Assembly (NCBI GenBank): GCA_002298075.1
Contig: DBLW01000173.1
Coordinates: 1-16,334 of the forward strand
Length of the DNA: 16,334 nucleotides
Reading direction: 5' to 3'
Source of the DNA: Bacteroidales bacterium UBA714
GTDB taxonomy: Bacteria; Bacteroidota; Bacteroidia; Bacteroidales; UBA932
Shown: positions 6,361 to 12,837 of the stretch, in pieces
How the letters are laid out: every line of letters begins with the position of its first letter
Position numbering within the stretch: position 1 is the first letter of the stretch
The notes under the pieces: model-generated
Told to the model about the DNA's origin: nothing
Seen by the model: the letters and a program-made list of their open reading frames with translations, nothing else
Databases searched by the model: none
Translations under genes and position numbers: made by a program

Positions 6361-7632
6361 TCACAGACTCCAATAGCCAAGCGAATTTATCTTTCCCCTG
6401 TAAAGCCACACCAAATCCGCCAGCAGGGCGTCAGGAGAGGAAACGGAAAGGAACCACTCCTCATCAAGCGAGGCATACTCATCATGGGCCACAGCCACGA
6501 TTATGATGTCATATTTTCCGGCCGGCTCCCCTACAAGATTTATCCCGTACATGGAAGCGACCTTTTCAGGGTCTGCGCAAGGGTCAATGACATCGGTCGA
6601 AGCTACAGCAGCTCCCAGCAGCCGGCATATTTCAGCCTGCACAGAATTGCGTATGTCATCTATATTCTCCTTATAAGTGATTCCCATCAGAAGCACACGG
6701 GCATCACGCGGCTCAATTCCCCTCGCGGAACATTCCCTCAGCACAGAATCGGTGACATACCTTGCCATCCCCTCGTTGACAGCACACCCGGCCTTAAGCA
6801 CAGGAGTATCCACTCCGATATTTTCAGCAAGAGCGATGATATAGTGCGGATCAACCGGTATGCAATGCCCGCCCACGAGACCTGGACGGCACTGGACGAA
6901 ATTCCATTTGGTTGAGGCAGCCCCGATTACCTCTGCCATGTCTATCCCCATGTTGGAAAACAGGATAGAAAACTCATTCATGAGGGCTATATTGATGTTC
7001 CTCTGCGCATTTTCAAGCATTTTTGAGGCCTCTGCCACCATGATTGACGGAGCTTGGTATATGCAGGCCCCCACAGCAGATGAATAAACTTCCGAAATGC
7101 ACTTCAAGGCAACTTCATCGCATGCGGCGACAACCTTCGGAGTGTTAGCGAAAGTATGCAGCATGTCGTTCGGATTGACGCGTTCAGGAGAATATCCAAC
7201 CTTGAAATCCTCGCCAGCCTTCAATCCGGAGCATTCCTCCAGCACGGGCACACATTCATTTTCGGTGCATCCCGGCGAGACTGTGGATTCATAAACCACA
7301 TAATCCCCCGGCTTAAGATGTCTTGCGACCGTCCTTGTTGCCTCAAGCAGGCAGAAAAGGTCCGGCTTCCTGTCCGCATCAACCGGAGTAGGTACGGTTA
7401 TGATATGAAAGGCTGCCCCCCCCAACGCGTTTTCCGAGGACGTGAAACTCACACCGCTTCCCCCATATATTTTCTCAAGCGAGGCAATCCTGCAGTTGTC
7501 AATATCATATCCCGTCACATTGAAATGCCTGGCGAACTCCAATGCGACAGGCAGCCCCACATATCCCAGCCCGACAACAGCAAGGGACGTTTCCCTGCCC
7601 TTCAATCTCTCATATATGTCATTCATTTTCAT
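6361..7632 (-). CDS. wbpA: UDP-N-acetylhexosamine 6-dehydrogenase (WbpA/TviB/WbpO family)
   Basis: This NAD-dependent enzyme oxidises C6 of a UDP-N-acetylhexosamine to the uronic acid. UDP-GlcNAc to UDP-GlcNAcA is the likely reaction given the neighbours. The protein is 423 residues from the chosen ATG. It shows the nucleotide fold VVGLGYVGLP, TVPTPVDADRKPDL, YESTVSPGCTE, GYSPERVNP, the helix ENAQRNINIALMNE, catalytic Cys257 in GLVGGHCIPVDPHY, and a C-terminal YWSL. I preferred the ATG at 7630-7632 because GGAGG (7638-7642) lies 5 bases before it. An upstream GTG (7638) and a downstream ATG (7626) are possible. It overlaps the wbpD-like gene by 14 bases. Compared with TviB as I recall it, the loop between GYDID and FTS is about 12 residues shorter, and a G8 run lies just beyond. 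WbpA, TviB and WbpO activities cannot be separated by eye. Confidence 0.9.
   Translation of the reverse strand: MKMNDIYERLKGRETSLAVVGLGYVGLPVALEFARHFNVTGYDIDNCRIASLEKIYGGSGVSFTSSENALGGAAFHIITVPTPVDADRKPDLFCLLEATRTVARHLKPGDYVVYESTVSPGCTENECVPVLEECSGLKAGEDFKVGYSPERVNPNDMLHTFANTPKVVAACDEVALKCISEVYSSAVGACIYQAPSIMVAEASKMLENAQRNINIALMNEFSILFSNMGIDMAEVIGAASTKWNFVQCRPGLVGGHCIPVDPHYIIALAENIGVDTPVLKAGCAVNEGMARYVTDSVLRECSARGIEPRDARVLLMGITYKENIDDIRNSVQAEICRLLGAAVASTDVIDPCADPEKVASMYGINLVGEPAGKYDIIIVAVAHDEYASLDEEWFLSVSSPDALLADLVWLYRGKINSLGYWSL
7416..7423 (-). repeat. G8 homopolymer inside the wbpA-like gene
   Basis: Eight C on the plus strand make eight G in the coding strand, spanning the Leu-Gly-Gly-Ala codons at about residue 70 of the dehydrogenase. 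The present length keeps the frame open. A loss or gain of one base would truncate the enzyme before its catalytic Cys257. Runs of this length can slip at replication; slippage here is an inference. Confidence 0.6.
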
Positions 7633-8194
7633 ATACACCTCCGTCAGTTTTCATATATTTGCGCAAGCAATCCCCGCATACCGCCATGCAGTCCTGGCCG
7701 AAAGACAGTTTCCCGCCACAGCGGCACATCCACCCTGTCTGCCTTGCCGGAGCCCCCGTAACGACAGCATAGTCCCCCACAGGCCTTGTGACCACTGCAC
7801 CGGCACCCACAAACGCATATTTTCCTATTTCCACGCCGCATACCACAGTGGCATTGGCCCCGATAGTGGCGCCCCGTCTGACAACGGTAGTCTCATAGCA
7901 TCCCCGCCGCGACACGGCACTCCTGGGATTCTTCACATTGGTGAACACGCACGAAGGACCAAGAAACACGTCATCCTCGCATACGACACCGGAATATACC
8001 GATACATTGTTCTGTATCTTCACATTGTTCCCGAGCTTTACGCCCGAAGCCACCATCACGTTCTGCCCCAGATTGCAAGACTCTCCAAGCACGGCACCGG
8101 GCATTATATGCGAAAAATGCCAGATATGGCTACCAGGCCCTATTACCGCTCCTTCATCGACAACTGCCGTCGGATGTATGAAAACTTCTTCCAT
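7619..8194 (-). CDS. wbpD: WbpD-like UDP-amino-sugar 3-N-acetyltransferase
   Basis: The predicted role is to acetylate the 3-amino group of UDP-2-acetamido-3-amino-2,3-dideoxyglucuronic acid from acetyl-CoA. The protein has 191 residues. Left-handed beta-helix hexapeptide repeats fill most of it: HPTAVVDEGAVIG (7-19), NLGQNVMVASGVKLGNNVKIQNNVSVY (41-67) and GATIGANATVVCGVEIGKYAFVGAGAVVT (108-136). FLGPSCVFTNVKNPRS (77-92) and GAPARQTGWM (147-156) are strongly WbpD/WlbB-like. The C-terminus adds a Cys-rich segment (C157, C159, C169, C173, C176) that could bind zinc. The start follows the aminotransferase stop by six bases. The context of wbpB, wbpE and wbpA neighbours supports this specificity over serine or DapH-type acetyltransferases. 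Confidence 0.9.
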   Translation of the reverse strand: MEEVFIHPTAVVDEGAVIGPGSHIWHFSHIMPGAVLGESCNLGQNVMVASGVKLGNNVKIQNNVSVYSGVVCEDDVFLGPSCVFTNVKNPRSAVSRRGCYETTVVRRGATIGANATVVCGVEIGKYAFVGAGAVVTRPVGDYAVVTGAPARQTGWMCRCGGKLSFGQDCMAVCGDCLRKYMKTDGGVYENE

Positions 8195-8200
8195 GAGTTC

Positions 8201-9343
8201 CTATTCTCCTGTAAAATAACGTCTTATCACCCATATTATCTCATCCTGCTGCGCTCTTGAAAGCTCACTGTGCATAGGAAGCGACAACACTTCACCACAA
8301 AGCTTCCCGGCATTTTCCATAAGCATATCATACGAGCACAGATCCTGGTAAGCCGGCTGCCCGAACAAAGGAGCGGGGTAATAAACCATTGAAGGGATGC
8401 CGGCTTCTGCAAGCATTTCTTTCAGGCCGTCACGGCACTCATGCGGAACCCTGAGCGTGTATTGATGCCACACATGTGTTCCGCCCGGTGACTCCACGGG
8501 AAGATGCACCTGCCCAAGATCACGCAATCCTTCAGAATAATACTCCGCGGCCTGCCTCCTGGCGGTTATCCAGGACTCGAGATGCGGAAGCTTCGCATTC
8601 AGGACTGCAGCCTGCAGAGAGTCCAGCCTGGAATTAAGCCCCACATGCTCATGATGATATTTAAAGCTCTGTCCGTGATTGGCAAGAGATCGCACCATGG
8701 AGGCAAGATGCCCATCGTCCGTAAACACTGCTCCTCCGTCCCCGAAGCACCCGAGCACCTTGGACGGGAAAAACGAAGTGCATCCCAAATGTCCTATGCT
8801 TCCGGCACGGCGCCCGCTCCCGTCAGAAAAACGGCACAGCGCACCAAGAGACTGGGCATTGTCTTCTATCACAATCAGGCCATGCAGCTGAGCCACATCC
8901 ATTATTTTCTCCATGTCACATGGCTGGCCGAAAAGATGGACCGGCACGACAGCCTTGGTACGCGGGGAAATCATCCGCTCCATGCTTGATATGTCCAGAT
9001 TGAAGGTGGAAGCATCCACATCGGCAAAGACAGGACATGCTCCGAGCAGCGCAACAGCCTCAGCCACAGCGGCAAAGGAGAACGCAGGCATTATCACCTC
9101 GTCCCCATGCCCTATTCCTGCCGCCATCAGAGAAAGCGTCAAGGCATCTGTCCCGCTTCCGCAGGCAATGCAGTGACGCACTCCAAGAAAACTGCAAAGC
9201 CCAGCCTCAAGCTGTTCAACGGCAGGCCCTTTGATAAACGACGAGGACTCGACGACTTCTGCCATGGCACGGTCAATCTCATCGCGTATGCCGAGGTACT
9301 GGCCGTACAAATCCACCATCTTTATATTCATATCCGTTCTCAT
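8201..9343 (-). CDS. wbpE: WbpE-like PLP-dependent sugar aminotransferase (DegT/DnrJ/EryC1 family)
   Basis: It is predicted to add an amino group at C3 of UDP-2-acetamido-3-keto-glucuronic acid, taking it from glutamate via PLP. At 380 residues it has the family length. Visible features are IKMVDLYGQY near the start, FIKGPAVEQLE (36-46), CGSGTDALTLSL (61-72), the PLP-contact Asp161 in VIEDNAQSLGA, the Schiff-base Lys195 in SFFPSKVLGCFGDGGAVFT, and NSRLDSLQAAVL (237-248). EDNAQ has Asn where EDAAQ is commoner. The first ATG is 14 bases after the wbpB-like stop. The ATG at 9331 fits the usual family N-terminus slightly better and may be the true start. It lies between the 3-dehydrogenase and the acetyltransferase, in the order in which the three act. 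Confidence 0.92.
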   Translation of the reverse strand: MRTDMNIKMVDLYGQYLGIRDEIDRAMAEVVESSSFIKGPAVEQLEAGLCSFLGVRHCIACGSGTDALTLSLMAAGIGHGDEVIMPAFSFAAVAEAVALLGACPVFADVDASTFNLDISSMERMISPRTKAVVPVHLFGQPCDMEKIMDVAQLHGLIVIEDNAQSLGALCRFSDGSGRRAGSIGHLGCTSFFPSKVLGCFGDGGAVFTDDGHLASMVRSLANHGQSFKYHHEHVGLNSRLDSLQAAVLNAKLPHLESWITARRQAAEYYSEGLRDLGQVHLPVESPGGTHVWHQYTLRVPHECRDGLKEMLAEAGIPSMVYYPAPLFGQPAYQDLCSYDMLMENAGKLCGEVLSLPMHSELSRAQQDEIIWVIRRYFTGE

Positions 9344-9357
9344 GACAATCAGGCAGG

Positions 9358-10335
9358 CTACTTCAAAAGTTCCATGGCCATAGGATGCATATCACCGTGA
9401 AGCCCCACAGGAGAGGCCGTGCGGATTTTCCACAACGTGCCTATTGCCTGCGAAGCATCAGAGACGGTAAATCCTTTGCCGTCCAATATATGCCTGTAGC
9501 TCAATGTATGAAGATCCGTGAAACCGTCAGTGAAATCAAAATTGTCCCCGTCAATCACAAGGTGCCTGTAAGCAGACATCGCACGCGAACCGGAAGCAGG
9601 CCTGTGATTGGGATTGATGCTCAGGAAAAATCTGACACGAGCACGGGAAAGACATATGAAACCCGCTGCACAGTCAGCCGAAGAATGGTGCACGATAACC
9701 TCTGAAGCCGGTCCGAATATCCAGTTGAGCATATCAATGAAATGCACCCCGATATTCGTCACTACGCCTCCGCTTTTGGAAACGTCACCTTTCCATGAGG
9801 CCCCGTACCACTTTCCGCGCGGGGTTATATATGCAAGGTCAACATCATAGACCTTGTCTGCGGGCCCGTCGGCAACCATCTGCCGGAGCCTGATTATTTC
9901 CGGATGATGGCGCAGCTGCAGAATTGTCCAAAGATTACGTCCGGTACGCACGCTGCACTCCTCCATCCTGAGAAGTTCCTCCGGATTCATGGCCAGCGGC
10001 TTCTCACATATCACATCCGCACCAGAGAGCATTCCCATCTCCGAATGGGCGCAATGGAAGCAGTTGGGCGTACATATGGCAAGATAGTCAACATCAAGTG
10101 TCCGCAGACTTCTGCGAAATTCAACCTCATCCAGGGTAAAGCAAGCATCAGGAAAATACCTGTCCATGATTCCGACACTGTCGAACACATCATGGGCAGT
10201 CACCAGATTCTGTCCCAAATCGGAAATCGCCTTGAGATGCCGCGGTGCGACATATCCGGCCGCACCTATCAGAGCAAATCTTTTCACAGCTTCATCTGCT
10301 GCGGAATTCTTATTCATATTACCCCCCCCCATCAT
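9358..10335 (-). CDS. wbpB: WbpB/WlbA-like UDP-GlcNAcA 3-dehydrogenase (Gfo/Idh/MocA family)
   Basis: This NAD(H)-dependent enzyme oxidises C3 of UDP-N-acetylglucosaminuronic acid to the 3-keto sugar that the aminotransferase uses. The protein has 325 residues. FALIGAAGYVAPRHLKAI (20-37) is the Rossmann start. CEKPLAM (110-116) holds the family Lys112, LQLRHHPEI (139-147) follows, and GGVVTNIGVHFIDML (189-203) carries His198. GFTDLHTLSY (271-280) also matches WbpB/WlbA closely. Homologues begin almost directly with the Rossmann strand, so the first 17 residues are an extension. The first ATG is followed by codons made of a G9 run, and a second ATG (10315-10317) directly after the run would give MNKNSAADEAV. 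It is the first gene of the glycan block, with its own predicted promoter. Confidence 0.93.
   Translation of the reverse strand: MMGGGNMNKNSAADEAVKRFALIGAAGYVAPRHLKAISDLGQNLVTAHDVFDSVGIMDRYFPDACFTLDEVEFRRSLRTLDVDYLAICTPNCFHCAHSEMGMLSGADVICEKPLAMNPEELLRMEECSVRTGRNLWTILQLRHHPEIIRLRQMVADGPADKVYDVDLAYITPRGKWYGASWKGDVSKSGGVVTNIGVHFIDMLNWIFGPASEVIVHHSSADCAAGFICLSRARVRFFLSINPNHRPASGSRAMSAYRHLVIDGDNFDFTDGFTDLHTLSYRHILDGKGFTVSDASQAIGTLWKIRTASPVGLHGDMHPMAMELLK
10322..10330 (-). repeat. G9 homopolymer at the start of the wbpB-like gene
   Basis: On the coding strand the start region reads ATGAT, nine G, then TAATATG. With nine G the first ATG is in frame with the second. With ten G the frame hits TAA, and with eight G it hits TGA. 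In both cases the stop lies next to or overlaps the internal ATG. If translation instead begins at the internal ATG, the G-run lies four bases upstream, where a ribosome binding site would be. Length change could therefore alter WbpB expression in either model. Slippage itself is not shown by a single sequence. Confidence 0.75.
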
Positions 10336-10356
10336 TTTTATATGTCAAAATCGCCA

Positions 10357-10388
10357 CAAAAATAATCAATCGCACAATCACAAGCAAC
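10357..10388 (-). promoter_or_regulatory. Predicted Bacteroidota promoter for the glycan block
   Basis: On the minus strand, GTTG (10388-10385) is followed after 20 bases by TATTTTTG (10364-10357). This is an exact TAnnTTTG -7 box with a three-of-four match to TTTG at -33. It sits in the only real gap between the transporter and wbpB, about 21 bases before the first wbpB ATG. The glycan genes can therefore be expressed separately from purL-purF. Confidence 0.65.
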
Positions 10389-10401
10389 AGTTTTCTTCCC
10401 C

Positions 10402-11406
10402 TCACTCCTCCTCATGCGCCCCGTGATTCTTTTCCGCCCTTGCAAGCTGCCATGAATTATAGAGATTGTGCCATATACTGTACATTCCGCCCACGATTGC
10501 CGTCTCCGGCGTCATGAAAGTATATCCCATCCATATGGCGAACACTGTGTTTTTCTGCCCGAGCGACTGCCCTGCCGTTATCCTCCGGCTATGACGTCCA
10601 CGGTGCCTGCCGTAACGGCTTCCGACAAAATGTCCCATGGCAAATTGGAACACGCAGCACACAAGGGACACCATAGCTATCAGCAAAAGCATCGGCACCC
10701 CCATCTTGCTGTGTACTATTGACTTCGTTGTCACTGCAATTGCCAGCGTAAGCGACACGGCCCATATATAGAACGGAAGGTCGGAATATCCGAGCAGGGC
10801 CGAATGCACCTTGGGCAGAAGATATCTCACCAGCCATGCGCAAAGGCACGGCATTATCAGAAGCGGGAAAACCCTGGCTACAATCATGCAGAATGCAACA
10901 GCGAAATCCAGTCCCTCCACAGGCTGCACGAAAGGCACTACAAGCGGCACAAGCACTGATGCCAGCATATTGATAAGAATCGTATATGAAGTAATGCCTG
11001 CCACATCGCCTCCGAGCTTGCGCGTCACTACAGCGGCAGCAGTAGCAGTCGGACAGATAAGGCACAGCATTGCGCTCTCCGCAAGCACAAGCCATTCCGA
11101 ATGGCCTGCATGAACATGCCGCCCGGCCACGGCGACAGCCGCTCCGATGGCAGTGAACAAGCCGCCCTGAATCAGCAGCAGCCACCAGTGCCAGCCGTGA
11201 GGCCTAAGCTCCCCCGGCTCTATCTTGCAGAACGTAAGGAAAAGCATGGAGAATATAAGCAGGGGCTGAAGCACTCCCACGGACTTCTCCAAAAAAGGAC
11301 CTGCCGCATGCAACTGCGGCAGGCTATGATAAATAAGATACAATGAAGCCCCGAGAGTCATCGCAAGCGGAAGCATCCATTCTCTCAGTTTCTGCATTAT
11401 AACCAT
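10402..11406 (-). CDS. BASS-family (bile acid:sodium symporter-like) membrane transporter
   Basis: This is an inner-membrane transporter with about nine or ten hydrophobic segments over 334 residues. Family-like motifs are LICPTATAAAVVTRKLGG (116-133) and the C-terminal stretch from GQKNTVFAIWMG to YSIWHNLYNSWQL (283-321), the part of BASS proteins with the crossing helix and ion-site residues. Between them lies a basic loop rich in Arg and His (264-275). The frame runs upstream into purF, but I chose the ATG at 11406: it is seven bases past the purF stop and has AAGG four bases before it. An ATG at 11397 is the alternative. The tight spacing suggests co-transcription with purL and purF. The substrate is unknown; BASS members carry various organic anions with sodium. 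Family confidence is good, function low. Confidence 0.75.
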   Translation of the reverse strand: MVIMQKLREWMLPLAMTLGASLYLIYHSLPQLHAAGPFLEKSVGVLQPLLIFSMLFLTFCKIEPGELRPHGWHWWLLLIQGGLFTAIGAAVAVAGRHVHAGHSEWLVLAESAMLCLICPTATAAAVVTRKLGGDVAGITSYTILINMLASVLVPLVVPFVQPVEGLDFAVAFCMIVARVFPLLIMPCLCAWLVRYLLPKVHSALLGYSDLPFYIWAVSLTLAIAVTTKSIVHSKMGVPMLLLIAMVSLVCCVFQFAMGHFVGSRYGRHRGRHSRRITAGQSLGQKNTVFAIWMGYTFMTPETAIVGGMYSIWHNLYNSWQLARAEKNHGAHEEE

Positions 11407-11413
11407 AAGGCCT

Positions 11414-12817
11414 TTATTCCTTTCCGTAAAGATCAGTAGGATATTTCTGGTTGAAACAAGCAAGGCACAGGTCACTACGGTGTCCGGCCTTGAGCATTCC
11501 CTCATGTGAAAGGAAAGCCAGTGAATCGGCACCTATCATCTTGCAGACCTCCTCCGGTGTACAGCGGGAACTTATAAGCTCGTCAAGAGTCGTTATATCC
11601 ACACCGTAATAGCAAGGAGTCTTGAGAGGGCCGCTGGCGATACGCACATGGACCTCAAGTGCACCCGCCTCACGCAACATGCTGACAATCTTCTTTGAAG
11701 TAGTTCCGCGCACAATTGAGTCATCCACAAGCACGATACGCTTGCCTTTCACGATAGTCTTTACCGGTGAGAGTTTCATCTTCACCCCTTTCTCGCGCAT
11801 TGACTGGGTCGGCTGTATGAAGGTCCTTCCGATATACTTGTTCTTTATAAGCCCCATCTCATAAGGAAGCCCGCTGGCCTCGGCATAGCCCTGCGCAGCG
11901 CTGAGAGACGAATCCGGAACTCCTATCACGATGTCAGCCTCGGCAGGCGACTCCCTGAAAAGGATTCTTCCGGACTCTTTCCTGTAATTGTGCACATTGC
12001 ATCCTTCGATGTCGCTGTCAGGACGCGCGAAATATACATATTCCATGGCGCACATGGCATGGCGTTCCGGTGCGGAATAGCAGCTGCTGCGGATTCCGTG
12101 ATGATCGATGGTGACAATCTCTCCTGGCTCGATGTCACGAATATACTCGGCTCCGAGCACATCGAAGGCACAGGTCTCGCTCGCCACCACATATCCGTCA
12201 CCAAGTTTTGCGAGTGCAAGAGGATGGAAACCGTACTTGTCACGGCAGGCATAGATGCGGTTCCTGGTCATTATCACGAACGCGAACGCACCGTCAATCT
12301 GCTTCAGAGCCTCAATGATGGCCTCAATGCGCGGACGTGACGAATCCGCCCCGTGCTTCTTTATAAGATGCGCCAGTACCTCAGCGTCAGAGGAAGAACA
12401 GAAAAGGCTGCCCCTGTCCTCAAGTTCACTCCTGAGCCGGCTGTAATTCACTATGCTGCCGTTGTTGGCCATAGCGAAGTCACCTGTCCCGTGACGGAAA
12501 AGGAAAGGCTGGATATTCTCCTCACCCTTGCAGTCCGCAGTGGTATAGCGCACGTGACCTATGGCCATATTGCCCTGAAGCTTCGAGATATTGCCCTCAT
12601 TGAACACCTCTATCACAAGCCCGTCACCCTTTACACGCTTGAGCTGGCCGTCAGGGTTCACCGCCACGATGCCACAGCCCTGCTGCCCCCTGTGCTGGAG
12701 GGCATGCAGGCCGTAATATGTAAGGTTGGCGGCATCTGGAACACCGTAGATTCCGAAGACCCCACACTCGTGGTGAATCTCCCCGTCAGCAAATATGTTT
12801 CTGTTGTCTTGATTCAT
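11414..12817 (-). CDS. purF: Amidophosphoribosyltransferase (glutamine PRPP amidotransferase)
   Basis: PurF makes phosphoribosylamine from PRPP and glutamine, the committed first step of purine synthesis. The 467-residue protein is of the Bacillus subtilis type. The catalytic Cys18 (HHECGVFGIYG) follows a 17-residue propeptide that must be removed for glutaminase activity. The glutaminase domain has LQHRGQQGCGI (40-50) and GHVRYTT (87-93). All four cysteines of the [4Fe-4S] cluster known from that type are present: C256 (MCAMEYVYFARPDS), C402 (PCYYGVDI), and C451 and C454 (CLACF). The PRPP loop is VLVDDSIVRGTT (362-373). It starts 20 bases after purL and is followed seven bases later by the transporter, so the three are probably one transcript. 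The known family suggests oxygen sensitivity of the cluster and feedback by nucleotides. Confidence 0.97.
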   Translation of the reverse strand: MNQDNRNIFADGEIHHECGVFGIYGVPDAANLTYYGLHALQHRGQQGCGIVAVNPDGQLKRVKGDGLVIEVFNEGNISKLQGNMAIGHVRYTTADCKGEENIQPFLFRHGTGDFAMANNGSIVNYSRLRSELEDRGSLFCSSSDAEVLAHLIKKHGADSSRPRIEAIIEALKQIDGAFAFVIMTRNRIYACRDKYGFHPLALAKLGDGYVVASETCAFDVLGAEYIRDIEPGEIVTIDHHGIRSSCYSAPERHAMCAMEYVYFARPDSDIEGCNVHNYRKESGRILFRESPAEADIVIGVPDSSLSAAQGYAEASGLPYEMGLIKNKYIGRTFIQPTQSMREKGVKMKLSPVKTIVKGKRIVLVDDSIVRGTTSKKIVSMLREAGALEVHVRIASGPLKTPCYYGVDITTLDELISSRCTPEEVCKMIGADSLAFLSHEGMLKAGHRSDLCLACFNQKYPTDLYGKE

Positions 12818-12837
12818 AATATATTCTGTTCATCGGA

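Noticed and set aside
7442..8260. A 272-codon open frame on the plus strand across the wbpA- and wbpD-like genes
   Set aside because: It is antisense to two well-supported overlapping genes, is of low-complexity Ser/Pro/His/Tyr-rich composition, and resembles no family.
11407..11532. An upstream extension of the transporter reading frame into purF
   Set aside because: It overlaps the conserved Fe-S cysteine end of purF. The residues are not membrane-like, and a better start lies just past the purF stop.
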